A stretch of 64,000 bases of DNA from Flavobacterium psychrophilum (GTDB lineage Bacteria; Bacteroidota; Bacteroidia; Flavobacteriales; Flavobacteriaceae): contig CP012388.1 in NCBI GenBank assembly GCA_001708385.1, forward strand, positions 3,968,001-4,032,000. Reading direction: 5' to 3'. Position 1 is the first letter of the stretch. Each line of letters begins with the position of its first letter. Positions 42,776 through 52,831 of the stretch are shown in pieces. A model generated the notes under the pieces. It was not told the DNA's origin, did not search any database, and saw nothing but the letters and a program-made list of their open reading frames with translations. The translations under genes were made by a program, and so were the position numbers.

Positions 42776-43801
42776 TTATTTCTTATCTACTACAGGTCGG
42801 TTTTCTCTGTTAGCAAGCTCCCAGGCAGTAACAAATGCCAGTTGAGCCCTTTTACTAAGTAAATCATATTCAATTTTATCAGGGGTATCACCTGGTTTAT
42901 GGTAATCGGCATGTACGCCGTTAAAGTAAAATATAATAGGAATACCTTTTTTAGCAAAGTTGTAATGGTCAGATCTGTAATAAAACTGATTAGGATCATT
43001 ATCCGCATTAAAGGTATAATCCAGATTCAGGTTCGTATACTTTTTATTAGCTTCCTCATTAATATTATGAAGGTCTGTACTCAATCTGTCAGAACCGATA
43101 ACATACACGTAGTTGCCATTATCTTTATGAGCATCATCACGGCGTCCTATCATATCAATATTAAGGTCGGCAATAGTGTTGCTTATTGGGAACAAAGGAT
43201 TTTCAGAATAGTATCTTGACCCGTGCAGCCCGTGCTCTTCGCCGGTAACATGAAGGAACAATATAGAGCGTTTGGGTCCGTAACCGTCTCTTTTAGCCTG
43301 CATAAATGCCTGTGCGATTTCAAGTAGCGCTACAGTACCCGATCCGTCATCATCAGCACCATTATACACCTCGCCGTTTTTCATACCCACATGATCGTAG
43401 TGTGCAGAAATTACAAGTACTTCATCAGGTTTTTCAGAACCCTCAATATATGCCCAGATATTTTCTGAATTGCCCAGTTTGGGGCTAAACTGCCTTTGCA
43501 TAAATTCTGCTGGTACAGTCTGGTAAAAATCTTTTGCGCCTTTAGGGAAAGACATACCTTCTGACTTATATTGTTCTATCAGGTATCTTCCTGCCTTTTT
43601 CTGACCTTCGGTACCTGTGTCGCGACCCTGCATTTCGTCTCCGGCAACAATGTATAAATGTTTTTTAAGGTCTGAAGCCGAAATGGTGTTCATGTATTTA
43701 TTTACATCGGCTTTGGCGTAATCCTTCTTTTTTGAAGTCTGCGAACCCGCACACGATATAAAGAGGCTTGATGCTATTGCGAGCACACATAATCTTGTCA
43801 T
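42776..43801 (-). CDS. M28-family metallopeptidase lipoprotein
   Basis: 341 residues from the ATG at 43801, with lipobox FISCAG near residue 17; longer starts run into the DUF3667 gene. Metal-site motifs: SAHYDHVG, NGADDDGSG, HVTGEEHGLHGS and the C-terminal YRSDHYNFAKKGIP. All M28 ligands appear present, so it should be an active aminopeptidase in the periplasm or on the cell surface. Confidence 0.88.
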   Translation of the reverse strand: MTRLCVLAIASSLFISCAGSQTSKKKDYAKADVNKYMNTISASDLKKHLYIVAGDEMQGRDTGTEGQKKAGRYLIEQYKSEGMSFPKGAKDFYQTVPAEFMQRQFSPKLGNSENIWAYIEGSEKPDEVLVISAHYDHVGMKNGEVYNGADDDGSGTVALLEIAQAFMQAKRDGYGPKRSILFLHVTGEEHGLHGSRYYSENPLFPISNTIADLNIDMIGRRDDAHKDNGNYVYVIGSDRLSTDLHNINEEANKKYTNLNLDYTFNADNDPNQFYYRSDHYNFAKKGIPIIFYFNGVHADYHKPGDTPDKIEYDLLSKRAQLAFVTAWELANRENRPVVDKK

Positions 43802-43836
43802 AGATAAAATTTTATTGATAACGTAAATATAAGTTT

Positions 43837-44832
43837 TTAATGCATATTTAATACAATATACATTAAAGTAACTACACAAATTATTGCAATGCAAATAAAG
43901 TTAATGATAAACAGGACTATACTTTTGATTCTGGAAATAGCCCTTGTTTCACCATAAAATCTTCTATGTGATCTGAAGAAATAAAAGAAGGAATACAGTA
44001 AAAAAATAAGGCGTATTATGGTAACGAATGTATTTGCATCTATTGAAAACACATAGCCTAATAGCCAATTTATTACCATAATAATTGTTATTGATAGTAA
44101 TAGAAAGGAAAAGTAATGTAACGTAAATATTCCGTGATCAAAAAAGTACCAACGTTTTTTTCCATGCATAAGCCATAACCAAAATGCAAAGATAGGCATA
44201 TATATAAAAAGCACTTTAGGAAGAGTATGAGCCGCCGCAATCATCAGGTCTCTTGTGGATAGGTTATTTTCGCCAACTTTTAAAACCATCTTATTAGAGT
44301 AGTATTCATAAAAAGGCATTTTATTCTTATCACTTAAGGAATTTTGTACCGAATCAAGCTGGGTAACAGTATATATCCTTTTATTACCTATATCTAAACC
44401 TTTTTCTATTTTAGTACTTTTGTCATGATTTTCAGCTCCATACTTTATCCCATCTCCGGATAGTGTCAGTTCTGTGTCTACATTAGTATCGGCTATTTTA
44501 TAATCGTGTTCAGCATCCGGTGCCATTATAGCCATTAAAAAGAACGTCACAAAACTTATAAAGATATATAGTTTTACAGGCGGTACATAACGCATTCTGT
44601 GGCCGAGTAAATATTCAATCGTAAGTCTTCCCGGACGGAACAAAAGATACTTAATGGTTTTCCAGAAAGCACCATCGTAATGTGTAAGGTCTTCTGCAAA
44701 ATGCGTTAGCAAATGATGGAAAGATTGTCGTGTCTCTGTATTTTGCTGCCCGCATTTAGAGCAATAAGCAACATCTACAGTATAACCGCAGTTTTGACAT
44801 TCGTTATCATTACGAAGTTTATGGTGTGACAT
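43837..44832 (-). CDS. DUF3667 membrane protein
   Basis: 331 residues. An N-terminal zinc ribbon (ECQNCGYTVDVAYCSKCGQQ) is followed by FAEDLTHYDGAFWKTIKYLLFRPG, typical of DUF3667, and about five membrane segments. Function unknown. It ends 35 bases before the M28 start on the same strand. Confidence 0.85.
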   Translation of the reverse strand: MSHHKLRNDNECQNCGYTVDVAYCSKCGQQNTETRQSFHHLLTHFAEDLTHYDGAFWKTIKYLLFRPGRLTIEYLLGHRMRYVPPVKLYIFISFVTFFLMAIMAPDAEHDYKIADTNVDTELTLSGDGIKYGAENHDKSTKIEKGLDIGNKRIYTVTQLDSVQNSLSDKNKMPFYEYYSNKMVLKVGENNLSTRDLMIAAAHTLPKVLFIYMPIFAFWLWLMHGKKRWYFFDHGIFTLHYFSFLLLSITIIMVINWLLGYVFSIDANTFVTIIRLIFLLYSFFYFFRSHRRFYGETRAISRIKSIVLFIINFICIAIICVVTLMYIVLNMH

Positions 44833-44938
44833 GTTTTAAGCTTTTGACTGAAATTAAAAAGTTAAAACTATTAAAAATATGTCAATAATGTTTTCTATAT
44901 TTGAAAAATGATGAAAATAGTATAATTTAGTTTTAAGA

Positions 44939-44970
44939 AAAAGCCTCCCTTATTACGAGAGGCTTTTTTT
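44939..44970 (-). terminator. Terminator after dienelactone hydrolase gene
   Basis: AAAAGCCTC and GAGGCTTTT pair across an 11-base loop; T runs lie on both sides. Confidence 0.75.
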
Positions 44971-44987
44971 ACTTTTACTGAGTACGG

Positions 44988-45758
44988 TTATTTCTTAGGA
45001 AATAATTCATCTAAAAACAACTCAAAATGTTGCCATGAACGTTTATCGGCTTTTTCGTTATAAGCAGCACCTTTACTGTTATCGTTACCTGCAGCTTTTT
45101 CGGTAAATGCGTGTACCGCATTACTGTAGTAAATCATTTGCCAGTCGGCTTTGCCATCATTCATTTCTTTTTGGAAAGCTTCAATATCTTTTTGAGGAAC
45201 ATGAGGGTCATCGGCACCATGAAGTATTAATACTTTTGGCTGTACAGCGCCGTTTTTTCTAGAAGCATCTTTGCCTAAACCGCCATGAAAACTAACTACA
45301 CCTTTTACATTGAGTCCGCCACGTGCTGCCTCAAGAGCTCCGGTTCCTCCAAAACAATAGCCAATAACAACAATGTTGTTAGCGTCGGCACCACTTTTAA
45401 TCAGCTGATCTAAGGCCGCTTTTATTCTTTTTTGGTACGCGTTGTAATCATTTTTATAAAATCCGGACAGCTTGCCTGCATCCTGTGGTGTTTTAGGGTA
45501 ATTGCCTTCTCCATAAATGTCAGCAATAAACGCATGGTATCCTTCACCGGAAAGTTTTTGGGCAACTTCTGTAGTGTGGTCATTTATACCCAGCCAGGCC
45601 GGAAGAATAAGTATACCCGGGTTTTGTTTTAGCGGTTTTGCCGGAACTGCGGCAAAGCCATTTAGTTTCTGCTCGCCTTCTTTATAGGCTACGGGTGTAA
45701 GCTGTGCATTTGCATTTATAGCCATAATAGTAAGCAGTAATGCTATTTTTGTTTTCAT
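44988..45758 (-). CDS. Dienelactone hydrolase family protein, exported
   Basis: 256 residues with a signal peptide (MKTKIALLLTIMAINANAQ), start chosen at the ATG 45758. The nucleophile motif is GYCFGG (Cys instead of Ser, as in dienelactone hydrolases), with Asp in HGADDPHVP and His in NAVHAFTE. It hydrolyses an ester or lactone in the periplasm; the substrate is unknown. Confidence 0.86.
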   Translation of the reverse strand: MKTKIALLLTIMAINANAQLTPVAYKEGEQKLNGFAAVPAKPLKQNPGILILPAWLGINDHTTEVAQKLSGEGYHAFIADIYGEGNYPKTPQDAGKLSGFYKNDYNAYQKRIKAALDQLIKSGADANNIVVIGYCFGGTGALEAARGGLNVKGVVSFHGGLGKDASRKNGAVQPKVLILHGADDPHVPQKDIEAFQKEMNDGKADWQMIYYSNAVHAFTEKAAGNDNSKGAAYNEKADKRSWQHFELFLDELFPKK

Positions 45759-45846
45759 TGGTAATTGATTTACGTAAATATAAAAAAGAAAGCTTTCATA
45801 CACAATGGTACGAAAGCCTTCGGTGAATCAAAGTACTAACCTTCAA

Positions 45847-46395
45847 TTAGCTTCTCTGAAGTTCGTGTTTACCTTCTTTAATTTCTTCAACCATTTTTTT
45901 GTTGAAAGCAGGCAGGTCGTCCGGAGTACGGCTCGTTACAAGTCCGTTATCCACAACAACTTCTTTATCTACCCAGTTTGCACCGGCGTTTTGTAAATCT
46001 TTTTTGACTGACATAAAAGATGTAAGTTCCCTTCCGTCTACCACTTCGGCATTAATAAGTATCTGCGGACCGTGGCATATAGCTGCTACAGGTTTTTTCT
46101 CATCAAAGAAGGACTTAACAAATGCAATAGCATTATCATGTCTCCTTAAAAGGTCGGGGTTTATAACACCTCCGGGTAGTACAAGTGCATGGTAATCGCC
46201 AGATGATACTTCATCCAGAGTATAATCAACCTCATATGCTTTGCCCCAGTCTTTTTCTGCCCATGCTTTTATAGTACCGCTTTTAAGGCTTACGATATCT
46301 GCTGTCCAGCCTTGCTGTTCAAGATATTCTTTTGGCGATTTTAGTTCGCTTTCCTCAAAACCGTCTGTTGCCAATATTGCTACTCTCTTGCTCAT
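45847..46395 (-). CDS. DJ-1/PfpI-family protein
   Basis: 182 residues with the class-I amidotransferase-like fold: ILATDGFEESEL, LVLPGGVINPD and the nucleophile elbow AAICHGPQIL. It matches the YhbO/PfpI group, which acts as a deglycase or chaperone in stress. Same strand as the dienelactone hydrolase, with 88 bases between. Confidence 0.88.
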   Translation of the reverse strand: MSKRVAILATDGFEESELKSPKEYLEQQGWTADIVSLKSGTIKAWAEKDWGKAYEVDYTLDEVSSGDYHALVLPGGVINPDLLRRHDNAIAFVKSFFDEKKPVAAICHGPQILINAEVVDGRELTSFMSVKKDLQNAGANWVDKEVVVDNGLVTSRTPDDLPAFNKKMVEEIKEGKHELQRS

Positions 46396-46545
46396 AGTTG
46401 TAATTTTTTGTCGTTAATAATTCAGTGATTATAAAATTACGTTTCGATGCCCGTGATTACTGATAAGGCTGTATTAAAGTTGTGCTAATGTTTGTTAATG
46501 AGATACATATCATCACTAATTTAGGATGATAATTTTTAACACCTT

Positions 46546-47238
46546 ATGAAAGATATATTCGAGTGGAAGCGCTTGTTGTTTAACGACCTCCCTTTTCAGT
46601 TTTTAATAGAAGTAATATTCCGTACCATAATAATGTTTACGGTCGTACTGTTAACATTAAAATTTGCGGGTAAAAGAGGAGTAAAGCAGCTGTCTATTTT
46701 CGAAGTTGTTATTATTATCTCTTTAGGGTCTGCTGCGGGCGACCCAATGTTTTACGAAGATGTTGGCCTTATACCTGCCATTTTAGTTTTTACTGTAATA
46801 CTTTTTATGTACAGGGCCGTCACCTGGTTATTAGGCAAAAGCAAACGTTTTGAGAATTTCATAGAAGGCAAAGTACATTGCATTATAGAAGACGGGCAAT
46901 TTTCAATTCAAAGCTTTGAAAAGGAAGATTTGGCACAGGACGAATTTTTTGCTGAACTCAGAATAAGATCTATAGAGCATTTAGGCCAGGTTCGTAATGC
47001 ATATATGGAAACCAATGGTGCAATAAGTGTCTATTTTTATGACGATGAAAATGTAAAATACGGATTGCCGATACGTCCTCAGCTATTCAATTTAAAAAGC
47101 GTTACCATACCCAAAGCAGGAATTTATGCATGTACATTTTGTGCAAACACCCAAAAGTTAGAGCCTACATCGGGTACTTGTACAGTGTGCGAAAGAAATG
47201 AATGGGTAGAGGCTATTAAATCTAAAAGGATAGTTTAA
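46546..47238 (+). CDS. DUF421 (YetF-like) membrane protein
   Basis: 230 residues with about three membrane segments, then a cytosolic domain. LKFAGKRGVKQLSIFEVVIIISLGSAAGDP is the DUF421 signature, and the C-terminus holds a CxxC pair (CTFCANTQ, CTVCERNEW). Function unknown. A bidirectional terminator separates it from the next gene. Confidence 0.86.
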   Translation: MKDIFEWKRLLFNDLPFQFLIEVIFRTIIMFTVVLLTLKFAGKRGVKQLSIFEVVIIISLGSAAGDPMFYEDVGLIPAILVFTVILFMYRAVTWLLGKSKRFENFIEGKVHCIIEDGQFSIQSFEKEDLAQDEFFAELRIRSIEHLGQVRNAYMETNGAISVYFYDDENVKYGLPIRPQLFNLKSVTIPKAGIYACTFCANTQKLEPTSGTCTVCERNEWVEAIKSKRIV

Positions 47239-47262
47239 TAAACTGATGTTTCTAAAAACAAA

Positions 47263-47290
47263 TAAGCACCACTATGGCGGGTGGTGCTTA
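47263..47290. terminator. Bidirectional terminator
   Basis: TAAGCACCAC and GTGGTGCTTA form a perfect 10-bp stem with T-rich flanks. Confidence 0.8.
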
Positions 47291-47313
47291 CTTTCAAATA
47301 TAATAGAATTAAC

Positions 47314-48537
47314 TTAACCTCTTCTTGATGATCCTCCTGCCGAACGTGCCGGCGCACTTTGAGCCGGTGCGCTTTGTCTTGCCGGAGCCGGTGTGCTTCT
47401 CATAGCAGGAGCACTTTGTTGTCTTGCCGGAGCACTCTGTTGTATGTTATTGCTTCGTGCTGGTGCAGATTGCTGTACCGGTGCCGATCTTTGTATTGCA
47501 GGAGCACTTTGCTGTCTTACCGGAGCACTTTGCTGTATAGCATTATTGCTTCTTGAAGGTGCTGTATATGTTTCACTTCTTTGTGTGCTTCTCACTGCGT
47601 TATTCGTACTTCTTGCTGGAGAATCTACATTTCTAACAGATTGATTGCTTCTGGAAGGCGTTACTGTATTGTTGCCTGAAGATCTCACGGCATTTCCGTT
47701 TTGCCTTACTGTGTTTACATTGTTAGCTCTTGACACGTTATTTGAACGTGATGAATTCGTGAAAGAACTTCTGCTTCCATTAGTTCTTGAACCACTTCTG
47801 CTTTGTTCAAGTGTATATCTATTTGTAGCATTGTTGTTTCTGCTGCTAAAAGATCTGCCTGGGTTCTGTCTTTCGTACGCATTCTGTCTTCTTGAATTAT
47901 ATAAGGCCGCTGCACGCGAACTACCTCTCGAATTTGTATAGGCGTAAGTGTTTCTTGAGTTTATATGTACGTGTACATTACGTCTGTATCGGTTAACAGG
48001 GTAGGGTGCCCAATACGTGTAGTAAGTTGGGTAATAACCCCAGTACCATGGTGAGTAGTAAGGACGGTAGCTGTTCATCCAGAATATATCGAACATAACC
48101 GGCCTTGAAACATATACCGGCTCATATATATAGTTTGAACCGTACATGTAAACATCTCCTACAACCTGTACTTGTACATTATTGTTGCTATCTCTCTCAA
48201 TTTCTATGGTAGCGACATCCTGAAAAGTGTCCTGAGCCAGTACTGCCTGTAATATTATAAGGTGAGTATTGTTCTCGGTAGCTTCAATTACTCTTAGGTA
48301 ATCTACCCTGTTGTCACCGTTAAGGTCAAGGTTAGATATCATTAGTTCAGGATCGTTAAGCCTTCTTTCAAAATCTTCAAGATCGCTGGATTCTCCAAAT
48401 ATAGATGCTACAGCCTTAAGGTCAAGGTTATCGCTTATGTCGCTGTTATTAGCCCGAACGGTTGTAACATCTTGTGCAATAGCATCAGCTGTAAAAAACA
48501 GTGTAAAAAGGGCTATATGTTGTAATATCGTTTTCAT
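47314..48537 (-). CDS. Exported Ser/Asn/Arg-rich protein
   Basis: 407 residues with a signal peptide (to about residue 21). The N-terminal 110 residues contain an EF-hand-like loop DLNGDNRVD. The region 145-185 is Tyr/Trp/Pro-rich (YYSPWYWGYYPTYYTYW). The last 180 residues are low complexity, with repeated RQQSAPA/QRSAPVQ units in the tail. The protein probably acts at the cell surface or periplasm. No named function. Confidence 0.72.
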   Translation of the reverse strand: MKTILQHIALFTLFFTADAIAQDVTTVRANNSDISDNLDLKAVASIFGESSDLEDFERRLNDPELMISNLDLNGDNRVDYLRVIEATENNTHLIILQAVLAQDTFQDVATIEIERDSNNNVQVQVVGDVYMYGSNYIYEPVYVSRPVMFDIFWMNSYRPYYSPWYWGYYPTYYTYWAPYPVNRYRRNVHVHINSRNTYAYTNSRGSSRAAALYNSRRQNAYERQNPGRSFSSRNNNATNRYTLEQSRSGSRTNGSRSSFTNSSRSNNVSRANNVNTVRQNGNAVRSSGNNTVTPSRSNQSVRNVDSPARSTNNAVRSTQRSETYTAPSRSNNAIQQSAPVRQQSAPAIQRSAPVQQSAPARSNNIQQSAPARQQSAPAMRSTPAPARQSAPAQSAPARSAGGSSRRG

Positions 48538-48680
48538 GGTTATTGTTATTTAGGTTTGCCCGGTTATTGTAATTTTTGTTGATTGATTAACAATATCCAA
48601 TTACTGTGCCAATATTTTTTTTGTAACTTTACATATATGTAAGAGCCTGTATTTACGGGGGTTTTAAAAATATAAAAATT

Positions 48681-49172
48681 ATGGAGATACGCAAAGCCGC
48701 TATTGGAGATTTTGAAATAATAAATGGTCTTGCCGTAAGTACATGGCCTGATGCCTATAGTAAAATACTGTCTCAGGAACAGATAGAATATATGCTTGAC
48801 GAAATGTACAGCCTTAACGCTATTACAGATCAGATCGCTATTAAAGGTCACCATTTTCTTATTTTATCTGCCGACGGAAAAGATCTTGGTTTTGCTTCGT
48901 ATGAACTTAATCATCTTTCGGAGGTAACAAAACTCCACAAATTATATGTGCTGCCTGAAACACAGGGAACAGGCGCAGGGAAACTATTATTATCTAAAGT
49001 AGAGAATGCGGCTAAAGCAAACGGTAACGATAAGATTATACTTAATGTAAACCGATTTAATTCTGCCGTAAACTTTTATGTTAAGAATGGTTACGTAAAA
49101 GTAAAAGAAGAAGACATTAATATTGGTAATGGTTATCTTATGGAAGATTTCGTAATGGAAAAGCAGCTTTAA
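48681..49172 (+). CDS. GNAT N-acetyltransferase
   Basis: 163 residues, GNAT fold with the acetyl-CoA loop LYVLPETQGTGAGKLLL and a final VNFYVKNGYVK strand. The acetyl acceptor is unknown. Monocistronic. Confidence 0.88.
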   Translation: MEIRKAAIGDFEIINGLAVSTWPDAYSKILSQEQIEYMLDEMYSLNAITDQIAIKGHHFLILSADGKDLGFASYELNHLSEVTKLHKLYVLPETQGTGAGKLLLSKVENAAKANGNDKIILNVNRFNSAVNFYVKNGYVKVKEEDINIGNGYLMEDFVMEKQL

Positions 49173-49273
49173 TTGCAAAGTTTATAATAATATTCGGTTT
49201 ATATTATGATGTCACTAACACATGTTTAATGGCATAAAGGGTAAATTTATGTATAATTTAAACCCTGATAATC

Positions 49274-49645
49274 ATGATAGTACAAATTCCAGACCTTCCG
49301 GATACAATGGTTGGCTTCCGCGCAGACGGTGAAGTAACCAAAGACGATTTTGAAATCGTAAAGCACCAGGTGTCAAGCCTGGTAGAAAAAACAGGAAAAC
49401 TTAACTACCTTTTATTCCTGAATACATCTCCATCTGAATTTACAGCAGGCGCCTGGCTACAGGATGCCCTTCTTGGTATTAAGAACATTACCAAATGGAA
49501 CCGTGCTGCAATTATAAGTGATTCTGAAACCGTGATTAATTTTACAGATATATTCAGTAAACTTATGCCGGGTGAATTCCGCGGTTATCCAAAAGCTGAT
49601 TATAATGAAGCTGTTGACTGGGTTTCCGGCCGAAGCGAAGACTAA
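49274..49645 (+). CDS. SpoIIAA-like protein
   Basis: 123 residues of the STAS/SpoIIAA-like fold (VGFRADGEVTKDDFEIV, AAIISDSETVINFTDIFSKLM). Proteins of this group often occur beside stress proteins, as here with the pyridoxamine-oxidase-like gene 26 bases downstream. Confidence 0.78.
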   Translation: MIVQIPDLPDTMVGFRADGEVTKDDFEIVKHQVSSLVEKTGKLNYLLFLNTSPSEFTAGAWLQDALLGIKNITKWNRAAIISDSETVINFTDIFSKLMPGEFRGYPKADYNEAVDWVSGRSED

Positions 49646-49671
49646 TTACTAACCAACAAAACGCTATAACT

Positions 49672-50199
49672 ATGTCAGATCCTAATTCTAAAGATAATTT
49701 TAAAGATCTCTTTAACGGTGAGGCCAGAGCCAAGATTAAAGAGATGGCAAAAGATATAAATATATGTATGTTCTGTACAGAACTGTCTGTAAGGCCTGTA
49801 CCTACGCGACCAATGAGTGTTGCCGATATTGATGATGATGGTAACCTTTGGTTTATCAGCTCAAAGAAAAGTAATAAGAATTTTGAGATAGGCCATGATG
49901 ATGATGTGCAGCTTATCTTTGCAAAAAACGCAGATGCACATTTTCTTTCGGTATATGGTAAGGCTATTGTCTATAAAGATAAAGCCCATATTGAAGAGGT
50001 GTGGACACCAATGGCTAAGGCCTGGTTTGACGAAGGTAAAGAAGATCCGGATGTTACGGTGATTAAAGTTGAGCCTACAGATGCATACTATTGGGATACC
50101 AAAGATGGTAAAATGATATCTATGTTAAAATGGGCCGCAGGTACTATTACCGGAAACATGAAAGATGACGGTGGGGTAGAAGGCCGACTGAATGTATAA
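49672..50199 (+). CDS. Pyridoxamine 5'-phosphate oxidase-like stress protein
   Basis: 175 residues of the flavin-binding split-barrel fold (RPVPTRPMSVADIDDDGNLW, FISSKKSNKNFEI). It matches the general stress protein 26-like group. It probably binds FMN or F420-like cofactor; the substrate is unknown. Confidence 0.86.
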   Translation: MSDPNSKDNFKDLFNGEARAKIKEMAKDINICMFCTELSVRPVPTRPMSVADIDDDGNLWFISSKKSNKNFEIGHDDDVQLIFAKNADAHFLSVYGKAIVYKDKAHIEEVWTPMAKAWFDEGKEDPDVTVIKVEPTDAYYWDTKDGKMISMLKWAAGTITGNMKDDGGVEGRLNV

Positions 50200-50221
50200 T
50201 TTTACTACACAACTATAACTG

Positions 50222-50249
50222 AAAAACTCCCTGGCAAGGGAGTTTTTTT
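50222..50249. terminator. Bidirectional terminator
   Basis: AAACTCCCT and AGGGAGTTT pair around GGCA, followed by TTTT; it overlaps the stop of the minus-strand BrkB gene. Confidence 0.8.
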
Positions 50250-51219
50250 ATGCTTCAGGCTTTGGTTCATCTTCATGCTTTGTAGGCGGGATGAATTTTA
50301 CATGCCTCTCTGTTTCTTTTTGTTCTATGTATACCGCATAATCTGCGGGTTCTATATGTGCGCCAATAAAGCTGGCATACTCGCGGGTAAATTCTGCTCC
50401 AAAATACAATATTGCCGCGGTATAATATACCCATAAAAGAATAACAATTATAGATCCGGCTGCTCCGTAAGGGGAACCCGCTGCTGTAGTATTTATATAA
50501 ATGCCTATTACATAACTGCCCAGCATAAATAGTAACGATGTAAAAAATGCTCCGGCACGTACATCCTTCCATGCTATTTTAGCATCGGGAAGCACTTTGA
50601 ATATTACTCCAAACAGAACGGTAATTACCAGGAAGCTTATTACAAAATTCACAATGTTTACAATTATTAGTGTAAGATCGGGGAAGTACGATTTCAAAAT
50701 ATCATTAAGTGCTACAAGTGCACCATTTATTATTAATGATACGATTAGCAAAAAGCCAAGCCCAACAATTATTGAACCTGATAGCAACCTGTCTTTAATA
50801 AGCTTTAACCATCCCTTCTTAGGTTTTGCTTTAACGCGCCATATCATATTAATTGAATCCTGTATTTCACCAAATACCGTGGTGGCACCAATTACCAGTG
50901 TTACCCCACCAATAATAGCCGAAAAGGTAGACTTTCCGGAAAGTTGAAGGTTGCGTATTATCTGCTGTACCTGTGCCGCGGCTTCGTTACCTATAAGTCC
51001 GTTTATTTCTTCAAAAATCCTTCCTTCACTGGCTTCCTGTCCAAAAATTACTCCTGCAAGCGAAATAATAAGTAATAATAAGGGAGCAAGGGAAAACAGT
51101 GTATAGTAGGATAAGGATGCACTAAGTTTTAAACCCTTATCTGCCATGAACCCTGTAAAGGTATTTTTTAGAATGGTAAAGGTGTTCTTTAGCGCTTTTT
51201 TAGAGAAATAATTTTTCAT
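50248..51219 (-). CDS. YihY/BrkB-family membrane protein
   Basis: 323 residues from the ATG at 51219; an ATG at 51240 with a GAGGTGA upstream is also possible. The family opening ADKGLKLSASLSYYTLFSLAPLL and the GAEFTREYA motif near the end are present, with about six membrane segments. Despite the old name, it is not RNase BN. Function unknown. Confidence 0.86.
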   Translation of the reverse strand: MKNYFSKKALKNTFTILKNTFTGFMADKGLKLSASLSYYTLFSLAPLLLLIISLAGVIFGQEASEGRIFEEINGLIGNEAAAQVQQIIRNLQLSGKSTFSAIIGGVTLVIGATTVFGEIQDSINMIWRVKAKPKKGWLKLIKDRLLSGSIIVGLGFLLIVSLIINGALVALNDILKSYFPDLTLIIVNIVNFVISFLVITVLFGVIFKVLPDAKIAWKDVRAGAFFTSLLFMLGSYVIGIYINTTAAGSPYGAAGSIIVILLWVYYTAAILYFGAEFTREYASFIGAHIEPADYAVYIEQKETERHVKFIPPTKHEDEPKPEA

Positions 51220-51469
51220 AATACGGTTAATTATTGTCATAAAAATACATATCACCTCAGGCAAATACCACAAAATTAACATAACTATAAATTGGGCTGT
51301 TAAAAAAATGCCTGTTAAAATAGCAGCAATTTAATATGCAGGCATAAAACCCAATTATTTCATAAAAGTGCTGTGCGCAGCGTAGGCAATCATTGCCGGG
51401 TAGCGTTAAAATTTGTAACTTTATACAGGTATTTTGCACAAAAAAATATGTGCAGTAAATGAGCAATAG

Positions 51470-52762
51470 ATGAGAATAGTGATAGTAGGAGGCGGCTTTG
51501 CAGGTATCAATCTTGCTAAAGGCCTTGCAGGCGACAAAAATTTTGAGGTAACTCTTGTAGACAAGAACAACTACAACTTTTTTCCGCCATTAATATATCA
51601 GGTAGCAACTGCCTATCTGGAACCGTCAAGTATAAGTTATCCGTTCAGGAAACTGTTTGTAAAAAACGGCAATATCCATTTCCGTTTAGGAGAAGTACTT
51701 TCGGTAAGGCCGCAGGATAATGTTGTTGTGCTTAACAATGGTGAGCTTGAATATGACAGGCTTATATTTGCTACAGGTGCAGAAACCAGCTACTTTGGTA
51801 TGGAGAACGTTAAGAAGAATTCTATACCTATGAAAACACTTAACGATGCTATCGAAATGCGTAACAAACTATTGCAACGTATGGAAAAAGCTGCTATTTG
51901 CAAAAATAGCCGTGAGCGCCGTAAATACCTTAATATCGTTGTTGCAGGCGGAGGCCCTACGGGGGTTGAGGTTTCGGGTATGTTTGCCGAAATGCGTAAC
52001 GGTATACTTAGAAAAGAATATCCTGAGCTTTCTACCAGTGCCAGCAATATTTACCTTGTAGATGGGGGAGATGCTTTATTGGCACCAATGAGCAAAAAAT
52101 CACAAAAAGATACTTATGATGCCCTAAACAAACTGGGAGTAATTGTAAAGCTAAATACCCGTGTAGTTGACTTTAAAGACGATACGGTCTACTTCCATAA
52201 CGGAGAGACTATTCAGTCTAAAAACCTTATTTGGGCAGCAGGGGTAATGGCTAAGAAATTTGATGGTCTTCCTGACGAAAGCTATGGCAGGGGACAGCGA
52301 TTTGCCGTAGATGCCTTTAATAAAGTTAGTAATTCAAATAATATTTATGCTTTGGGCGATACCTGTATTCAGTTAACGGATGCTGCATTTCCTAATGGAC
52401 ACCCGCAGGTTGCGCAGGTGGCAATACAGCAGGGTATATTATTAGCTAAGAATTTTAAAAACGAGCTTAAAAACAGTCCGTTGAAAGCATTTAAATACCA
52501 CGATAAAGGGTCTATGGCTATTATTGGAAAGAACAAGGCTGTAGCCGATCTTCCTAAGCCCGAAATGCACTTTAAAGGTTTCATAGCATGGGCTATGTGG
52601 CTGTTTGTCCACCTTATGTCTTTAATAAGCTATAGAAACAGGGTTACAACATTCTTTAACTGGATGATTGCCTATTTTGCTAAAGACCAGTCTTTACGTA
52701 TGATTATTAGGCCGGATAAAACAAGAAAAAAAGAAGATGTAAAATTACCACCCGTTCAGTAA
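51470..52762 (+). CDS. Type II NADH dehydrogenase
   Basis: 430 residues. Dinucleotide-binding motifs are VIVGGGFAGINLAKGL at the N-terminus and VVAGGGPTGVEVSGMFAEM near 165; the quinone-proximal region YALGDTCIQ lies near 300, with a C-terminal amphipathic and hydrophobic tail. It passes electrons from NADH to quinone without pumping protons. It sits on its own, facing the tam genes. Confidence 0.9.
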   Translation: MRIVIVGGGFAGINLAKGLAGDKNFEVTLVDKNNYNFFPPLIYQVATAYLEPSSISYPFRKLFVKNGNIHFRLGEVLSVRPQDNVVVLNNGELEYDRLIFATGAETSYFGMENVKKNSIPMKTLNDAIEMRNKLLQRMEKAAICKNSRERRKYLNIVVAGGGPTGVEVSGMFAEMRNGILRKEYPELSTSASNIYLVDGGDALLAPMSKKSQKDTYDALNKLGVIVKLNTRVVDFKDDTVYFHNGETIQSKNLIWAAGVMAKKFDGLPDESYGRGQRFAVDAFNKVSNSNNIYALGDTCIQLTDAAFPNGHPQVAQVAIQQGILLAKNFKNELKNSPLKAFKYHDKGSMAIIGKNKAVADLPKPEMHFKGFIAWAMWLFVHLMSLISYRNRVTTFFNWMIAYFAKDQSLRMIIRPDKTRKKEDVKLPPVQ

Positions 52763-52776
52763 GTAACGGCTTAAAT

Positions 52777-52816
52777 AAACAAAGGGCATTCTGAATAAGA
52801 ATGCCCTTTGTTTTTA
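52777..52816. terminator. Bidirectional terminator
   Basis: AAACAAAGGGCATT and AATGCCCTTTGTTT form a 14-bp stem between convergent genes. Confidence 0.9.
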
Positions 52817-52831
52817 TGATAGATTTGAATA

